Source: Malachius bipustulatus (Eukaryota > Arthropoda > Insecta > Coleoptera > Melyridae). From it: 64,000 nt of DNA. The notes below the pieces were generated by a model, which was not told where the DNA came from, searched no databases, and saw only the letters and a list, made by a program, of their open reading frames with translations. How positions within the stretch are numbered: position 1 is the stretch's first letter; every line of letters begins with the position of its first letter. Shown here one piece after another: positions 19,866 to 31,031 of the stretch. The DNA lies in NCBI GenBank assembly GCA_910589415.1, contig OU342634.1, positions 4,340,001 to 4,404,000 of the forward strand. Direction: 5' to 3'. Both the position numbers and the translations under genes were made by a program.

Positions 19866-21484
19866 CTCGCCATGTCACTCGCATGAAATTCTATGACATA
19901 TGGTGCCCCCTCTCAGAGAGAGGTTGACAATATGCTCCAGATGGTGGGGCGAAATCGGTAGTATAGTCTTCAAAGACCCGTTCACCCTCGCCAGTGCACC
20001 TCTGGCGCCGACTATGAACGGCAGCACCCTGATCTGCATCTGCTCCACGTACTTGTGGCGGACGGCTTCGATGGAATCCGCTCCGGAGTAGTACGCCTGT
20101 TTGTGGATCCAGGCAGATGTAACGCACCCGGTCTTTCCCACACAACGGCGACATCCGTTATTATCAGGGAGTTATCCCTGATAAAAACTAGATCAGGCTT
20201 GCTGCTGCTGTCCTGATCTGTGGCTCAACGTAGTTGGACCAACCACCCAGCACTGCTGCAAAACGTGAGATAAACTCTCTTGCTTTGCGCATCCGACCCT
20301 ACATCTGCGCTCCGTAGGTGTAGATGTATCTTGACCATCGCAAGTGTCACATCGTCGGTACCAGCACACTCAGAATGAGTCGCTCGTAACACCCGTTCAA
20401 TGTCGTCGAATGTGATCGCCGAGTAAGCATTTCCGGCCAGCGGTGGGAACAGCTCACCTGGGATCAACATTGTTCTGGATAGACGGACTGCCGAAGAGTT
20501 TATCGTATGAACGACGCACATCCTCAGCATCCGGTAACTTACCTTGTGGACGATCTATGGGCGTGTTGTTCAATAAAGAATCAGCAACTTTCCGTGGGTC
20601 CCGTGTACAACTTCTGCACATGCCGATATTCACGGAAGCGCCTCTTCCTTCGCCCGACCCTTTCCAAGTGTTGATTGGATTGGGCCGCCGTTCGAGATTG
20701 TCAGTTCGATGGTACCGACTCGTCGCCGGTTCCTATTGCAAGTGACGTGCTTTCGCGTGATCTCCGCGACGAGTTCGTTTCAGCGTCTCCTCCACGACCT
20801 CGACACTTACGCCCGGCTCCACTTGAGCGGCGCACAGTGCGTCGGCACATGGGTCAGATGAAGGCGTCATATCCGGATCGGCATGATCAAGTCCGGCGAG
20901 TTCTTGGTCCGCATTCCGTTGATCCTCTTCAGCTCCGTGTGTTACTACGCGAGCAGGGCTTCCCCTACCGGTTCTAGCGATGGGACACTTAGTCGTTCCA
21001 AAACAGCGCGGTATTCAGCCGTTCGTCGCCGTTTTTTAATTGCCTCGGTGGTCCGTCCGAGGGCGTCAGCCAATGTCCGAAGAAGATTCCCGGAGGGACC
21101 AGCGTGCTGAACTTTCCTCTCGGCAAGCGCAAGCCACTCGTCGTCCGTCCGACTTCTCCTCGCATTGTTAGTCGGTTCTAATGCTTCCCTTTGAAAGCCA
21201 CGGTTGTATTCAACGGGGTGCGCAAGGCGCATGTGCTGACCCATTCCGGGGTACGTTTGGAAAGCAGAGTTGCATACAAGGCATGTACCGTCAGCGCCTT
21301 CACCCTCAGCCGTAGTGGGGTTCGCACCCCCAGCAGTGGGTTCAGCATGCTGCAGCCGACAATAACGCCTTTGATGCTGGCGAAGGCGGGCATGATTCCC
21401 GTAGGTTCGACCGCAATTACAGACGCATTCTGCAACCGTTCGATTTTGTGTGGGTGATGCCGAGGGATTAGTGTCACTCGACAT
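19866..21484 (-). mobile_element. RLE-type (R2-like) LINE with RT core deleted
   Basis: This GC-rich minus-strand block in AT-rich surroundings holds, in order: N-terminal zinc fingers and a Myb-like region (21484-20945); a linker and pre-RT segment with SCTRDPRKVADSLLNNTPID and the start of the RT domain (to about 20330); then, without the RT catalytic core, the CCHC knuckle CRVGCAKQESLSHVLQQC (about 20.27 kb); and the restriction-like endonuclease KPDLVFIRDNSLIITDVAVV with its PD...D motif (about 20.18 kb), followed by RVLPFIVGARGALARVNGSL. RLE-type LINEs (R2, R4, CRE, NeSL) use such an endonuclease for target-primed reverse transcription. Several frames and stops; non-autonomous or dead. 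Confidence 0.85.
20945..21484 (-). CDS. N-terminal DNA-binding part of the RLE-type LINE ORF
   Basis: The frame is 179 codons from ATG 21484 (MSSDTNPSASPTQNRTVAEC). It shows a CCHC-type finger (CNCGRTYGNHARLRQHQRRY then C), a canonical C2H2 finger (CLVCNSAFQTYPGMGQHMRL then AH) and a Myb-like basic segment (LADALGRTTEAIKKRRRTAE). In R2-type proteins these domains bind the target DNA. The frame stops at 20945, and homologous coding sequence resumes in another phase just downstream, so it is the intact head of a broken ORF. Confidence 0.75.
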   Translation of the reverse strand: MSSDTNPSASPTQNRTVAECVCNCGRTYGNHARLRQHQRRYCRLQHAEPTAGGANPTTAEGEGADGTCLVCNSAFQTYPGMGQHMRLAHPVEYNRGFQREALEPTNNARRSRTDDEWLALAERKVQHAGPSGNLLRTLADALGRTTEAIKKRRRTAEYRAVLERLSVPSLEPVGEALLA

Positions 21485-22404
21485 CGTATGCGTTTGATCC
21501 GTTCAACCACACACAAGGAAACCGATAACACTCGGTATTTGGATTGGCACAGGCTTCGGCTCGCACAGGAGATTCGACAACTGTGATTAGTAGCTTATAC
21601 GCCTCTTACGAAACTGGCCACTGCAGGTAAATTGGTGCAGTGACAAACTGGCATGACTGCTGGAGCGCGTACTTAGAAGTAAGTACAGGACGTATTTAAA
21701 ACAGTTGCTCCAGCAACAAGAATGGCGGGCCACTAATTTGTAAAATTACCAAGCAACCTCTCACTCTTCAACAATTTATTAACACAATCGTAAGGGATGT
21801 ACTAGTAGCAAAATGGGCCAAACAGTAAAATCTGCACAAAACCGGCGATCGTTGAAATATTCAACAATTATAATAATTATTCAGCACCTAACCGCTATTT
21901 CATCTGTCTCCCGTGTCTTTCAGCTAATTTCCTTCCTTTGTTGTTATCATTTGTCCTAATTAATTTTTATTACTGAATTACCTGTTATTTTTATTTTATA
22001 AATATTAGTTATTTCTTTTCCTTGTTGGTAGGTGTCGCTATTGTTCACAAAATTAAATTTTAATTTCAATCAATTTTATTAATGTTTAAAATTTATTAAC
22101 TGTATTTTCCTGTATTGTGATTTTGAAAGGTAACACTATTATATAGACGCCCAATACTTTCTTGAGACGGCTGTAAACAGCTGTAAATAGTATATTAGTT
22201 CGGAGATTTCCCCGCCAACAGACTCAGAGTCTAGCCATTTAACTTTCACACCTTCCTCCGGCAAAAAATAACTGACGATTACTGGATTACTGGGATTGAT
22301 ATTCTTTCTATTGGAGGTGTCGGTAGAGATACTCACAATTTCGCAAGTCGCAATGTAATTCTTCTAATGACAAGGGTGATAGTTAGTTAGTTAGTTTAGT
22401 TATA
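21485..22404. other. Non-coding stretch
   Basis: It holds no recognisable gene or terminal repeat. CTGGAGCGCGTACTTAGAAG near 21660 and its surroundings may be LINE 5' leader sequence. Confidence 0.4.
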
Positions 22405-23606
22405 CAGGCTGTCCCATAATATGTGGGCAATCTCCCGGATTTGGGTAAATTTCGTAAAAATAAATGAAAAAATAGCTATAAAATTAATTCCTCAGAGACA
22501 CCCCTACAAAGATATTAGCTGTCGAAGTTGAGGGTTGAAAATCAATTTATTGCAATAACTTCTTTATTTCTTGACCGATTTTGATAATTTTTGGTTTTAT
22601 TTTGTATTATTTGGGACTGTTAAGAATAGTGTTTCATAATCTTTGGTAGCACATACATAGACCTGGGGATGGCATAACCCCCTCATTCACTTGAAAGAAA
22701 ACAATAAAAATAATAATTTTACAAATTTTTAAGGTTAATTTTCTTTTTACTTGATATTTTTTACATAAAAAATGTATCTTTATTTATTTCGATAGAGCGA
22801 ACCATTATCTAGATAAACGTCCTTCTAATAGGTGATGCGTCGCAGGAACTTTCTAAATTTCAAGTAAATTTTAACAAGATGGCTGACCTTTGACAGTAAA
22901 TTGAGCAGGAAACAAAACAATAACTTAATTAAATACACGTCAAATAGTGTCAAAGATTTTATTTCATGCAGATTCAATTCTAACAGATTTTAAAATGAGT
23001 TACAAAAACGCTGAATACACCGAAAATCAGTTAGAATTGAATCTGCATGAAATGAAATCTTTTGACACTGACGTGTATTTAATTAAGTTATTGTTTTGTT
23101 TCCTGCTCAATTTACTGTCATAGGTTAGCCATCTTGTTAAAATTTACTTGAAATTTAGAAAGTTCCTGCGACGCATCACCTATTAGAAGGACGTTTATCT
23201 CGATAACGGTTCGCTCTATCGAAATAAATAAAGGTACATTTTTTATGTAAAAAATGTCAAATAAAAAGAAAATTAACCTTAAAAAACTGTAAAATTATTA
23301 TTTTTATTGTTTTATTTCAAGTGAATGAAGGGGTTATGCCATCTCGAGGTCTATGTATGTGCTACCAAAGATTAAGAAACACTATTCTAAACAGTTGAAA
23401 ATAATACAAAATAACACCAAAAATTATCAAAATCGGTCAAGAAATAAAAAAGTTATGGCAAAAAATTGATTTTCAACCCTCAACTTCAACAGCTAATATC
23501 TTTGTAGGGGTGTCTCTGAGGAATTAATTTTATAGCTATTTTTTCATTTATTTTTACGAAATTTACCCAAATCCGGGAGATTGCCCACATATTATGGGAC
23601 ACCCTG
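22405..23606. mobile_element. Palindromic MITE, family P1, copy 1
   Basis: The 1202-bp element is flanked by TA and starts CAGGCTGTCCCATAATATG, with the inverse at the right end (CATATTATGGGACACCCTG). The two halves are inverted copies of each other for about 580 bp each, meeting at an unpaired centre of about 45 bp near 23.0 kb. TA flanks and CAGG ends point to Tc1/mariner mobilisation. There is no coding capacity. Other copies: 42475-49238 (interrupted), 51662-52830, and a fragment at 30640-30782. Confidence 0.93.
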
Positions 23607-23799
23607 TATAATGAGTGGGTCGATTAGTGACAGCTCCACTGCGACTTTACATCCACTCTAGCAGGCCACTGCTTTTTAAAAAGCTAATGACCTTAGATGG
23701 TGTGAATGTATCCAGGTCTCTTGGAGACAGAAGTACTCTTCCGAACAAGGGTGCTAAAACATTCAAAATAATAGCTTCGCATTTGGTTCTTGCGGCTCC

Positions 23800-24772
23800 C
23801 TAATTTCGGTTCAAAAAACTTAACGATAAGTTTTGAGGTGCAGTCGGAAGTTTTGATATTGATTTCCAACCCCCGTGTCTCTTTAATGTTGTTATATCTC
23901 CACCTGCATCGACGAGTAAAGTTGCAGACGATCTGCGGAAACTATGTTCAGAATATTTCTCGGGATTTGGCAGTTTCAAAAATTCAGCTATTTGTCTTCC
24001 CATTTTTGTGAATTTGTTAATACCAATCCTTTGTGAAGTGCACTTTCTATTTTGGTAATTGAGAAAAAAGACCTGAGAAGTTACACATGCTGGACGGAGA
24101 TCGATGTATTTTTTACAAATCGGGTAAAAATTATCAGTAATAGTAAATTTTCTACTGATTTTTGTTTTGGTGTTGGGCGCGTTTACCAAAAAGGCTGATC
24201 CAAGGTGTTTTAAGTCCTCTGTTTTCATGTTATACATTTCATTAGCCCGGCACGCTCCCATTATTCCAATTATCATTGTAACCTGATAACAAAGAATATT
24301 TCATTTAAGTTATTTAAACAGTTTTTTAATGTAGCTAATTTTCTACCTTCATTGCAAGATATTTTTCGTCACATGCTTCAATAAGAAATTTGTTAATTTC
24401 TTCGGAAGAAAATGTATTAGCTTTTTTCGGATGAAAGCCCTCAGACCTCCGTTTTAAAAGTGAACGCAATTTTACATAGTTTTCTATATTGACTCCTTGA
24501 TTTATATTAAGCGTACTCCGAAGCATAGAGTAATGTGTCCATAATGTGGAAGTCTTATATTTTGCAGCTAATTCCCTAAAATATACCATTAAAACTGACT
24601 CCGAAAATGAATGAATTTTCTTGGCCGCCCTCCAGTCCATGAAGGTGTTGTAAACAGTTAAATAAAGATTTCGGGATTTCTCAGGCAACAAATTCAGGTA
24701 TGTTACCTTTGCTGCTTTCGTTATCTCCGGTGGAGTACACAGTATCTCGTCCTCACTATCAATTATTTCCAT
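23800..24772 (-). pseudogene. Insect-type Crypton tyrosine recombinase, split by a 64-bp intron
   Basis: Exon 1 runs from ATG 24772 (MEIIDSEDEILCTPPEITKA) to 24347 and carries the SAM-like DNA-binding half. A GT-AG intron (24283-24346) joins it in frame to exon 2, which has the tyrosine-recombinase residues Arg in GACRANEMYNM, Lys in NAPNTKTKISRK, HSFRRSSATLL (HxxR) and RHGGWKS. After GGWKS the frame runs out at 23800 with no convincing catalytic Tyr. That suggests a frameshift or replaced 3' end, hence pseudogene. Cryptons are DNA transposons using such recombinases, and insects have their own lineage (CryptonI). Element ends were not identified. Confidence 0.8.
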
Positions 24773-25038
24773 TTTAATTTTTAACTAACTAAATTATTAA
24801 ACTATAAGTTGGTAATCCTTGTTATTGAAGTGGTTGATGAGATTTGGAAAATAATACGCATGCCCCTCGGAACAGTTGATGGTCATGCTGTGTGTTGCCA
24901 GATTCACTGGTATTTACCAACAGACCAAAATCGGAAATTAAACGGTAGTATTAGTACAAATAACAGTTTAGAATTACTTGCCCTACATATAAATTTCATA
25001 TAATTAAACTTAAACTATGTTCCCCTCACTTTATAATC
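24773..25038. other. Non-coding spacer between Crypton and piggyBac
   Basis: No recognised feature; it may hold the Crypton 5' region. Confidence 0.4.
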
Positions 25039-26760
25039 TTAACCCTTTAGCGCCCGAATTTCATAACCTTTGTTATTTTCCTTGATTTTTTCTATAATAA
25101 AAGTTTTTATGTTTAAGAGTATAAAAAAAAAATAAAAAATTTTCAATAATCTGACTAAGAAAAAAAATACCGTGATCATATGATCACGCTAGGCGGCTAC
25201 ATAGGCAGATAAACATAATATCGGATAAATATTATGGATGAACATTATATCATATTTATACATGCATAATACGAACAATTTATCAAAATATAAATAAAAT
25301 ATAAAAATTCAAGATATAGATATGGGGGTACGTATAAAATAGGTAAAATTGAGTAAATTTAAAAATGCTTTATTCGTCGAAGTAATACATTTCAAATGTT
25401 ATGAAATGAGCTGAAACATTGAATACAGAGGCCAACATTACATTTCGAACATTGAGTTCTTACAGTACTTCTGCAGCTACTACCCGCACACCTTCGTCTA
25501 CTAGACTCTTCTATTAGATGATTGCGGCCATCCAGACGAACTGTGTCAGGAACTCTGGAGCAGATGATACTGAGTGATCGGGCAGGACGATAAGAGGTTA
25601 AAGGCTTCGTCCCATACAATTGCAAGGCCGTTTGTACGATATTTCTCTGAAAATCAAGCTGAGAAATATCGCTTCCTGCCTTCCTCATCATTATCCAAGC
25701 ATTATGAACAGCGGTGTCCAAAAGCTATGTGAAAATCGGCCACCACCATTTTTTTCCTCTAACAGATACTCTATAACATGAGACATTTTGGTCCATATGA
25801 TCAGTACCTCCCATATATCTATTATTGTATTGTGTAATGGCAGATGGCCTATCTACACGCACTTTCCTTTTTTTTTTGAGAATAGCGCTGAACTTGGGTA
25901 AGTGGATACACACCATGAGAAGTTGATGCAAATGAGACTGTGGAGTTATCCATCCATTTTACAATAAGTATACCATTTTTTCTGTCGAGTTGAGACTCAT
26001 GAGACCCTCGTGGTTTCTTCTTCATTTCTTTGTTAGAAGGAAGACTACAATTTCGAGGTATTCTGTTTTCACGGATAGTTCCTGTGCCGTGGTATCCTCT
26101 ATTACGTAACTCTTGGAGTAATGGAACACCTGTAAACAGGTTATCAAAATACAAATGCATTGGCAGGCATTTAACATGCGGTGGTAAGCAGTCTAGCATC
26201 TGAACCAAAGGAGCGCTGCATTTCCCAAATTTCTCCTCGTACTCATTATTGCTGTTAGGATTTTTCCCTTGGTATAATAATATATCGAAATTTATCAGGT
26301 ATCCGTCCGGGGTGTTTATAGACCAGGCTTTGTAGCCAAATCTGATTGGTTTATTTCTGATACACTGTTTACAGCCGTGTCTGCCAAAATATTCTATCAT
26401 CGACTCATCAAAATTTATACATTGTTCAGACTGATAAAATTTGATATACTTTGACTGTAACATCGTCATTAGTGGTCGGAGCTTCCACATCTTGTCTGTT
26501 TCCGAAGGGATGTCAGTATTTGCGCAATGTAAAAATCTTGATATTGTTAAAAAGCGATTCCTTCGAATGGAATTGTAAACCAAATCATTTCGCATGTCAT
26601 TGTGTGAGTCCCAGTAAATGACGTTTTGATGGTAGGGGATTATAGCCAGAAAGAATTAGAATTGACACAAATATTTTCATCTCCTCTATTGAAATAAAAG
26701 GATCTAAACAATTGTTTGAGGCAGCATATTTTGAAGTTGGCGCATGATACAGTGTGTCCT
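25039..26760 (-). pseudogene. piggyBac transposase pseudogene with one preserved element end
   Basis: The preserved end is TTAA (25039-25042) followed by CCCTTTAGCGCCCGAATTT, with a perfect subterminal palindrome, CGTGATCATATGATCACG, at 25171-25188. The minus-strand transposase starts within sequence near 26.76 kb ([32 protein letters not shown]) and continues in 26595-25849 with all three catalytic Asp contexts: [20 protein letters not shown] and VKWMDNS. Two frameshifts (near 25.85 and 25.72 kb) precede the cysteine-rich tail RRRCAGSSCRSTVRTQCSKC / NVGLCIQCFSSFH, ending at 25392. The 5' end is cut at about 26.75 kb and the second TTAA end is missing. Confidence 0.88.
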
Positions 26761-27135
26761 ATGGCGCAAACCTCACCCACCGTGCCTTTTTATTTTATTT
26801 TTATTTTCATTTCATTGCATTCTGCTCACGGGATCCGTGATCTAAACTGTGCTGTGTGTTGGTAGATACATTGTACTGAAGAGTCCCAAACAGGACGAAA
26901 CACGTGTCTACAATTTCCGTCTCTGCTCACAGCACAACATAAATGGATGGCATGTTGTCTGAAAACATGTCATTCATCTTTTGTCTAGCAACGACTAGTA
27001 GGGGCTTTACCTACTTCATGCACACCGGGGGGGCACTGCACTCATTTTTGGCATGCATTATGGCTGTCTGGGGTGTATCCTATGACGCAAGCCTAACCCA
27101 CCGTGCCTTTTTATTTTATTTTTATTTTTATTTCA
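26755..27135. repeat. Direct repeat of about 60 bp, 318 bp apart
   Basis: The block TCCTATGRCGCAARCCT, ACCCACCGTGCCTTTTTATT and the T-rich tail that follows occurs at about 26757 and 27075. Between the copies lies ACAGGACGAAACACGTGTCT, a motif seen in insect retroelement tails. It is probably a local duplication or a pair of element 3' ends. Confidence 0.6.
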
Positions 27136-27416
27136 ATTTATGCTTTGCTTGTCATGTCATGTCAATGGCTTATGTACTTGATATAATATTCTATTTAATT
27201 TTAACTATTTTTGCGCATTAAAAACCAGATCAAACTAATACTTTAAGAAGATTTTTATGATTTGCATAAGGTTAACTAATTAAAGTGCCTGGTTATTGCC
27301 TAAACATACTGATTAATGCTTGCCAGATACTAAATATAGACCGCGTGTCTTTACCAATTCTAGACCAGTCAATAATGACTATTCACTGGCTATTATCCAC
27401 GGTTATAATTCACTAT

Positions 27417-27580
27417 GGCCCGTATTCATCAATAAATATAACCCCTGTGGTTATATTTTGGAACATGTCATTGGTTAGAAATTCGTAGCGTTCGTAGCGT
27501 TTGAGCATTAGACCAATCAGCTGTCAGAAAATTCAAAATATAACCCCAGAGTTATATTTTGAAGTTTGATGAATACGGAC
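27417..27580. mobile_element. 164-bp MITE-like inverted repeat
   Basis: The left end GGCCCGTATTCATCAA and right end TTTGATGAATACGGAC are inverted, and an inner pair (AAAATATAACC / GGTTATATTTT) adds further pairing. The short size and lack of coding sequence suit a MITE; the superfamily is uncertain. Confidence 0.6.
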
Positions 27581-30299
27581 ATATGTGAAATATGACTATC
27601 CTTATGCATTAGAAAACTCATTCATAAGGTACATATTATAAGGTAGTCGTGGACAAAATATTATTATCCATCCGATTTACTCCCTCCATACACATATTAT
27701 AGTAATGCACGACGTTTGGTTAGTTTATTTTTACTTTCTTTTTATCTTTAGCTGAATATATACATATACATAGATGCTTTTCGAATTGGGGCTACACCAT
27801 ATTCGTTTGATAACAGATTAACAACACTGTTGTGTTTCCACCTTAGCGCAGTGCATTTTCAAGGGGGCATTTATTTATTTTATCACATAGTACCTCGGAA
27901 AGATACAGATTTTTGTAGGAGACCAACAATGGGCTAAAACGATGTACCTATCTTTCAAACAAAAAAAACATGAACAGCGCACCTCCTACCCTATCAATAA
28001 TTGCGATCGGTTTTAATGGAGGGTAGGGGTACTTTCAACCCTTTCCGGGTTTCCGTCAAATTATCATGTACATCAGAAATTAGTCCATGGAATATTGGGA
28101 CACCCTGTATAACTTTTTTATTTGGCCCTTAAAAAAATTATCAATAGTCATTACTGTTGCCGAGGAGTCAGGCTTTAAAAGTTTTGTACCACTTTCCAAA
28201 TTTTACAATACTTACTGTCGGTTTAATTGACGTTTCAGCAGAAGTTTTGTCTTTTTCTTGAAATAACGAGAAAGCCGCAAATTTTTCCGAAAAATGTTTC
28301 ATATAAAAAAAATAGTAATCGGAGTGCTCCTCAAAAAAGCTCTGATTGAATATTTCGCTATGACGCACCGTTTCTGATTTTTTTTTATGATTTTGAAAAA
28401 AAGCCGTGGCGGAGTTTTTTTCGAATAAGTCGTTTCTGCTGGCCTTTGACGTGAAAAACCACATCTACCTTTCTTTTAGACAACGAATGTCTCTATCACA
28501 CTGTTTTGTTATCTTTTTGATCGGTTAAAGATATTTCGAGAAACATTCGAAAATATGCGTTTAAAAGTAGCATCTTTTTAATCTTTTCCTAAAGATTGTC
28601 GCTCACAAACCGCGAATTTTTCGTTAAAATGTTTAAATTGATTTTTCGCCATGATTTTGTTTTCGAAAAACGATCTTTATAAAGTTGGCTTGTCTATGCT
28701 TTCCCTAAGTTATTGTGACAACACAATCTCTAAATCTCTTTATTTTCTATTTGTTACGCAACGAGCGTTGCAAAATGACCGATTTATTCAACGAAATTTC
28801 GACTTTGACGTAAAATGGCAATTAAATTTTCATGTCGTCGCTCTTGCACCGATATGTCATAGTTCCACATCTTGCCCGGATGACAACATAAAAATAAAAC
28901 CGCCGTCTTTATTTTAGAGTTTTCATCTACCATGAAACGTTAACTGAGAAAAGTGTTTATTTAAGCCAATATGAATTTTATTTCCATGAAATAAATAGTA
29001 GAATTGCATACAGCTGTCAAACCCACCTAGGGGCTAAGCTATTGTTTATGCTCACCTAGGTTGATTTAATTGTCAAGAGGGCCGAGCGGTTTGCCAATGA
29101 CAAGAAAATCAACAAGAAAAAATAAAACTCATAGTTATGGCACATGGGTTCGGGAGCTGCTTGAATTGAGCTCTCTTTTAAAATATTAAAGTTTGTCTCA
29201 CTTAGGGGGAAGCTGGAATGAAACCCGACAACTTACAATAAACAGATATATTAACATACGTGAATATACAAAAATTTAAAATGATTGAAGAAGAAAAAAA
29301 AATTAATCTTACGAAAACTAACTTTGTCAATAAAACTAATAGTTATGGGAGAGTTTTGAGGGTGGTAGTATTGTGACAGAGTTCCACTGAGTAAATTAAT
29401 AAAATTAAAAAAATCTCACTCTAAGCTAGCCCTGAGCCAGTTTATCTTTGTTAATTTCAAGAAACCCGTTTGATCTATAGCGCCAAAGAACATTGAAGGC
29501 ACGTTTATAGTGAGGAGAAAATAAATAAAATTTCTTCGACTTGGATTTCAGGACTCTCGAACGAAGAAAAAAAATTCAAATTTAAAAATTAGTTCTTGAC
29601 TTACTACTTCGGACTTTACTTCCCTTTTTCTATATCTCTCTTTGGCTGGCTGCGCATTTCGCTTTGCACTTTCACCACTTTAGATTATTCGCGAATCTCT
29701 TTTTTACTTGCTTCCCTTATTTCGACTCACGAGCCCCGTGACTCTTAGATCGCGACCCGCCTAGATGTCGATTATTGAGTTACTCCCGGACTCGCCGCTC
29801 GACTAACTGACTATTTTTTTCTCCCAAGTTTTACTCGAAGCCAATTTTTTCATACTCCACAAAATTTTTGGTTTCTAAGCTTAAAAATCTTCGAGGTTGT
29901 CACGTAGCTCGGCCCCCAATATCTCATTAATGTAATTTCCTCTGTCGCTCATGAGAAGCGGCAACATTGATATCTACCAGTCCTCCCGACGGCAATTTTA
30001 TTGCCGAACACACAAAAGCTACGCAATTTCCGCCATGCGTGGAGTAGCCAGACGCTTACGGAGCGAATTACTTTATTCTACGATCCTTTATCGATTATGA
30101 AAGAGAATTTTGCAAATTGATTCCGGAAACTAATGAGGGCTTTGACATGTGAACTGACTTGAACCTTACTAGTTACTAATTAAATTTTCACAAATTATTA
30201 AATGAATAATTTATTACTCGATGCAAAGTATTATTATAATTTTCAAATATTTGGAGCCCCTGATACACAGCTAAATAAAGACGTCAATTGATCAACTAA
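27581..30299. other. Gene-poor stretch with a truncated element end
   Basis: Near 28090-28112 the sequence ATATTGGGACACCCTGTATA looks like the right end of a P1- or mariner-type element without its partner. The remaining open frames are short and low-complexity. Nothing else was recognised. Confidence 0.5.
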
Positions 30300-30639
30300 C
30301 AGCCAATATTATAAACGATGGTTAAGAGAGATAACTCGGAGTTAGTCCCTATCTGCCAGTTAAATAAGCAACAGGTGTATTATAAAACTTTTTCCAGCTC
30401 TCAAGGTTAACTTTTTAACTGCCAGATAACTTTAACTCGTAGTTTGCATGGATAACCTTACTTTTCGGTTTTATAAAGCTATTTTTAGCTTGGTTAGGTT
30501 AAAGCAGCCGGTTAGTTGTTCGTACGTCAGTTAAAAATTTTGAGGTAACTACTGATTTTAAATTGCAAATTTTGAAAATAGGGTGAATATTTTGAATGGT
30601 CTTGTATTTTTAATCAGTAATTATTTTTCTTAAAGCGAG

Positions 30640-30782
30640 AATTGATTTTCAACCCTCAACTTCAACAGCTAATATCTTTGTAGGGGTGTCTCTGAGGAAT
30701 TAATTTTATAGCTATTTTTTCATTTATTTTTACGAAATTTACCCAAATCCGAGAGATTGCCCACATATTATGGGACACCCTG
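30640..30782. mobile_element. P1 family fragment (right end)
   Basis: It matches the terminal 143 bp of the P1 palindromic MITE, from GATTTTCAACCCTCAACTTC to TATGGGACACCCTG followed by TA. The inner part and opposite arm are missing. Confidence 0.85.
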
Positions 30783-31031
30783 TATAATAGGTACATAATA
30801 ATATTCCTATCAAGTATTAATATTACTACCTATTCAAAACATTATCCAATAAATATCAATTTTAAATCTGATTTTTGCAGGGAAATATTTTTGTCGTATC
30901 GATTTCCTAAATAGTGGTGATTTGCAAAAGGAGCTGAAATATGTAAGTACCTACCTATATTTGTATACCGACTCTATTCCTCTCACTTTAGGGGTGTAAT
31001 ATGTAAGTGTATACCTACTATATCTGCTTTA

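Noticed and set aside
19590..20154. Extra minus-strand ORFs at 19590-19775 and 19891-20154
   Set aside because: Alternative frames of the decayed piggyBac and RLE-LINE sequences; the meaningful motifs lie in the frames described.
28168..28464. 98-codon minus-strand ORF
   Set aside because: Low-complexity Phe/Lys/Ser content, no family match, next to a truncated mobile-element end.
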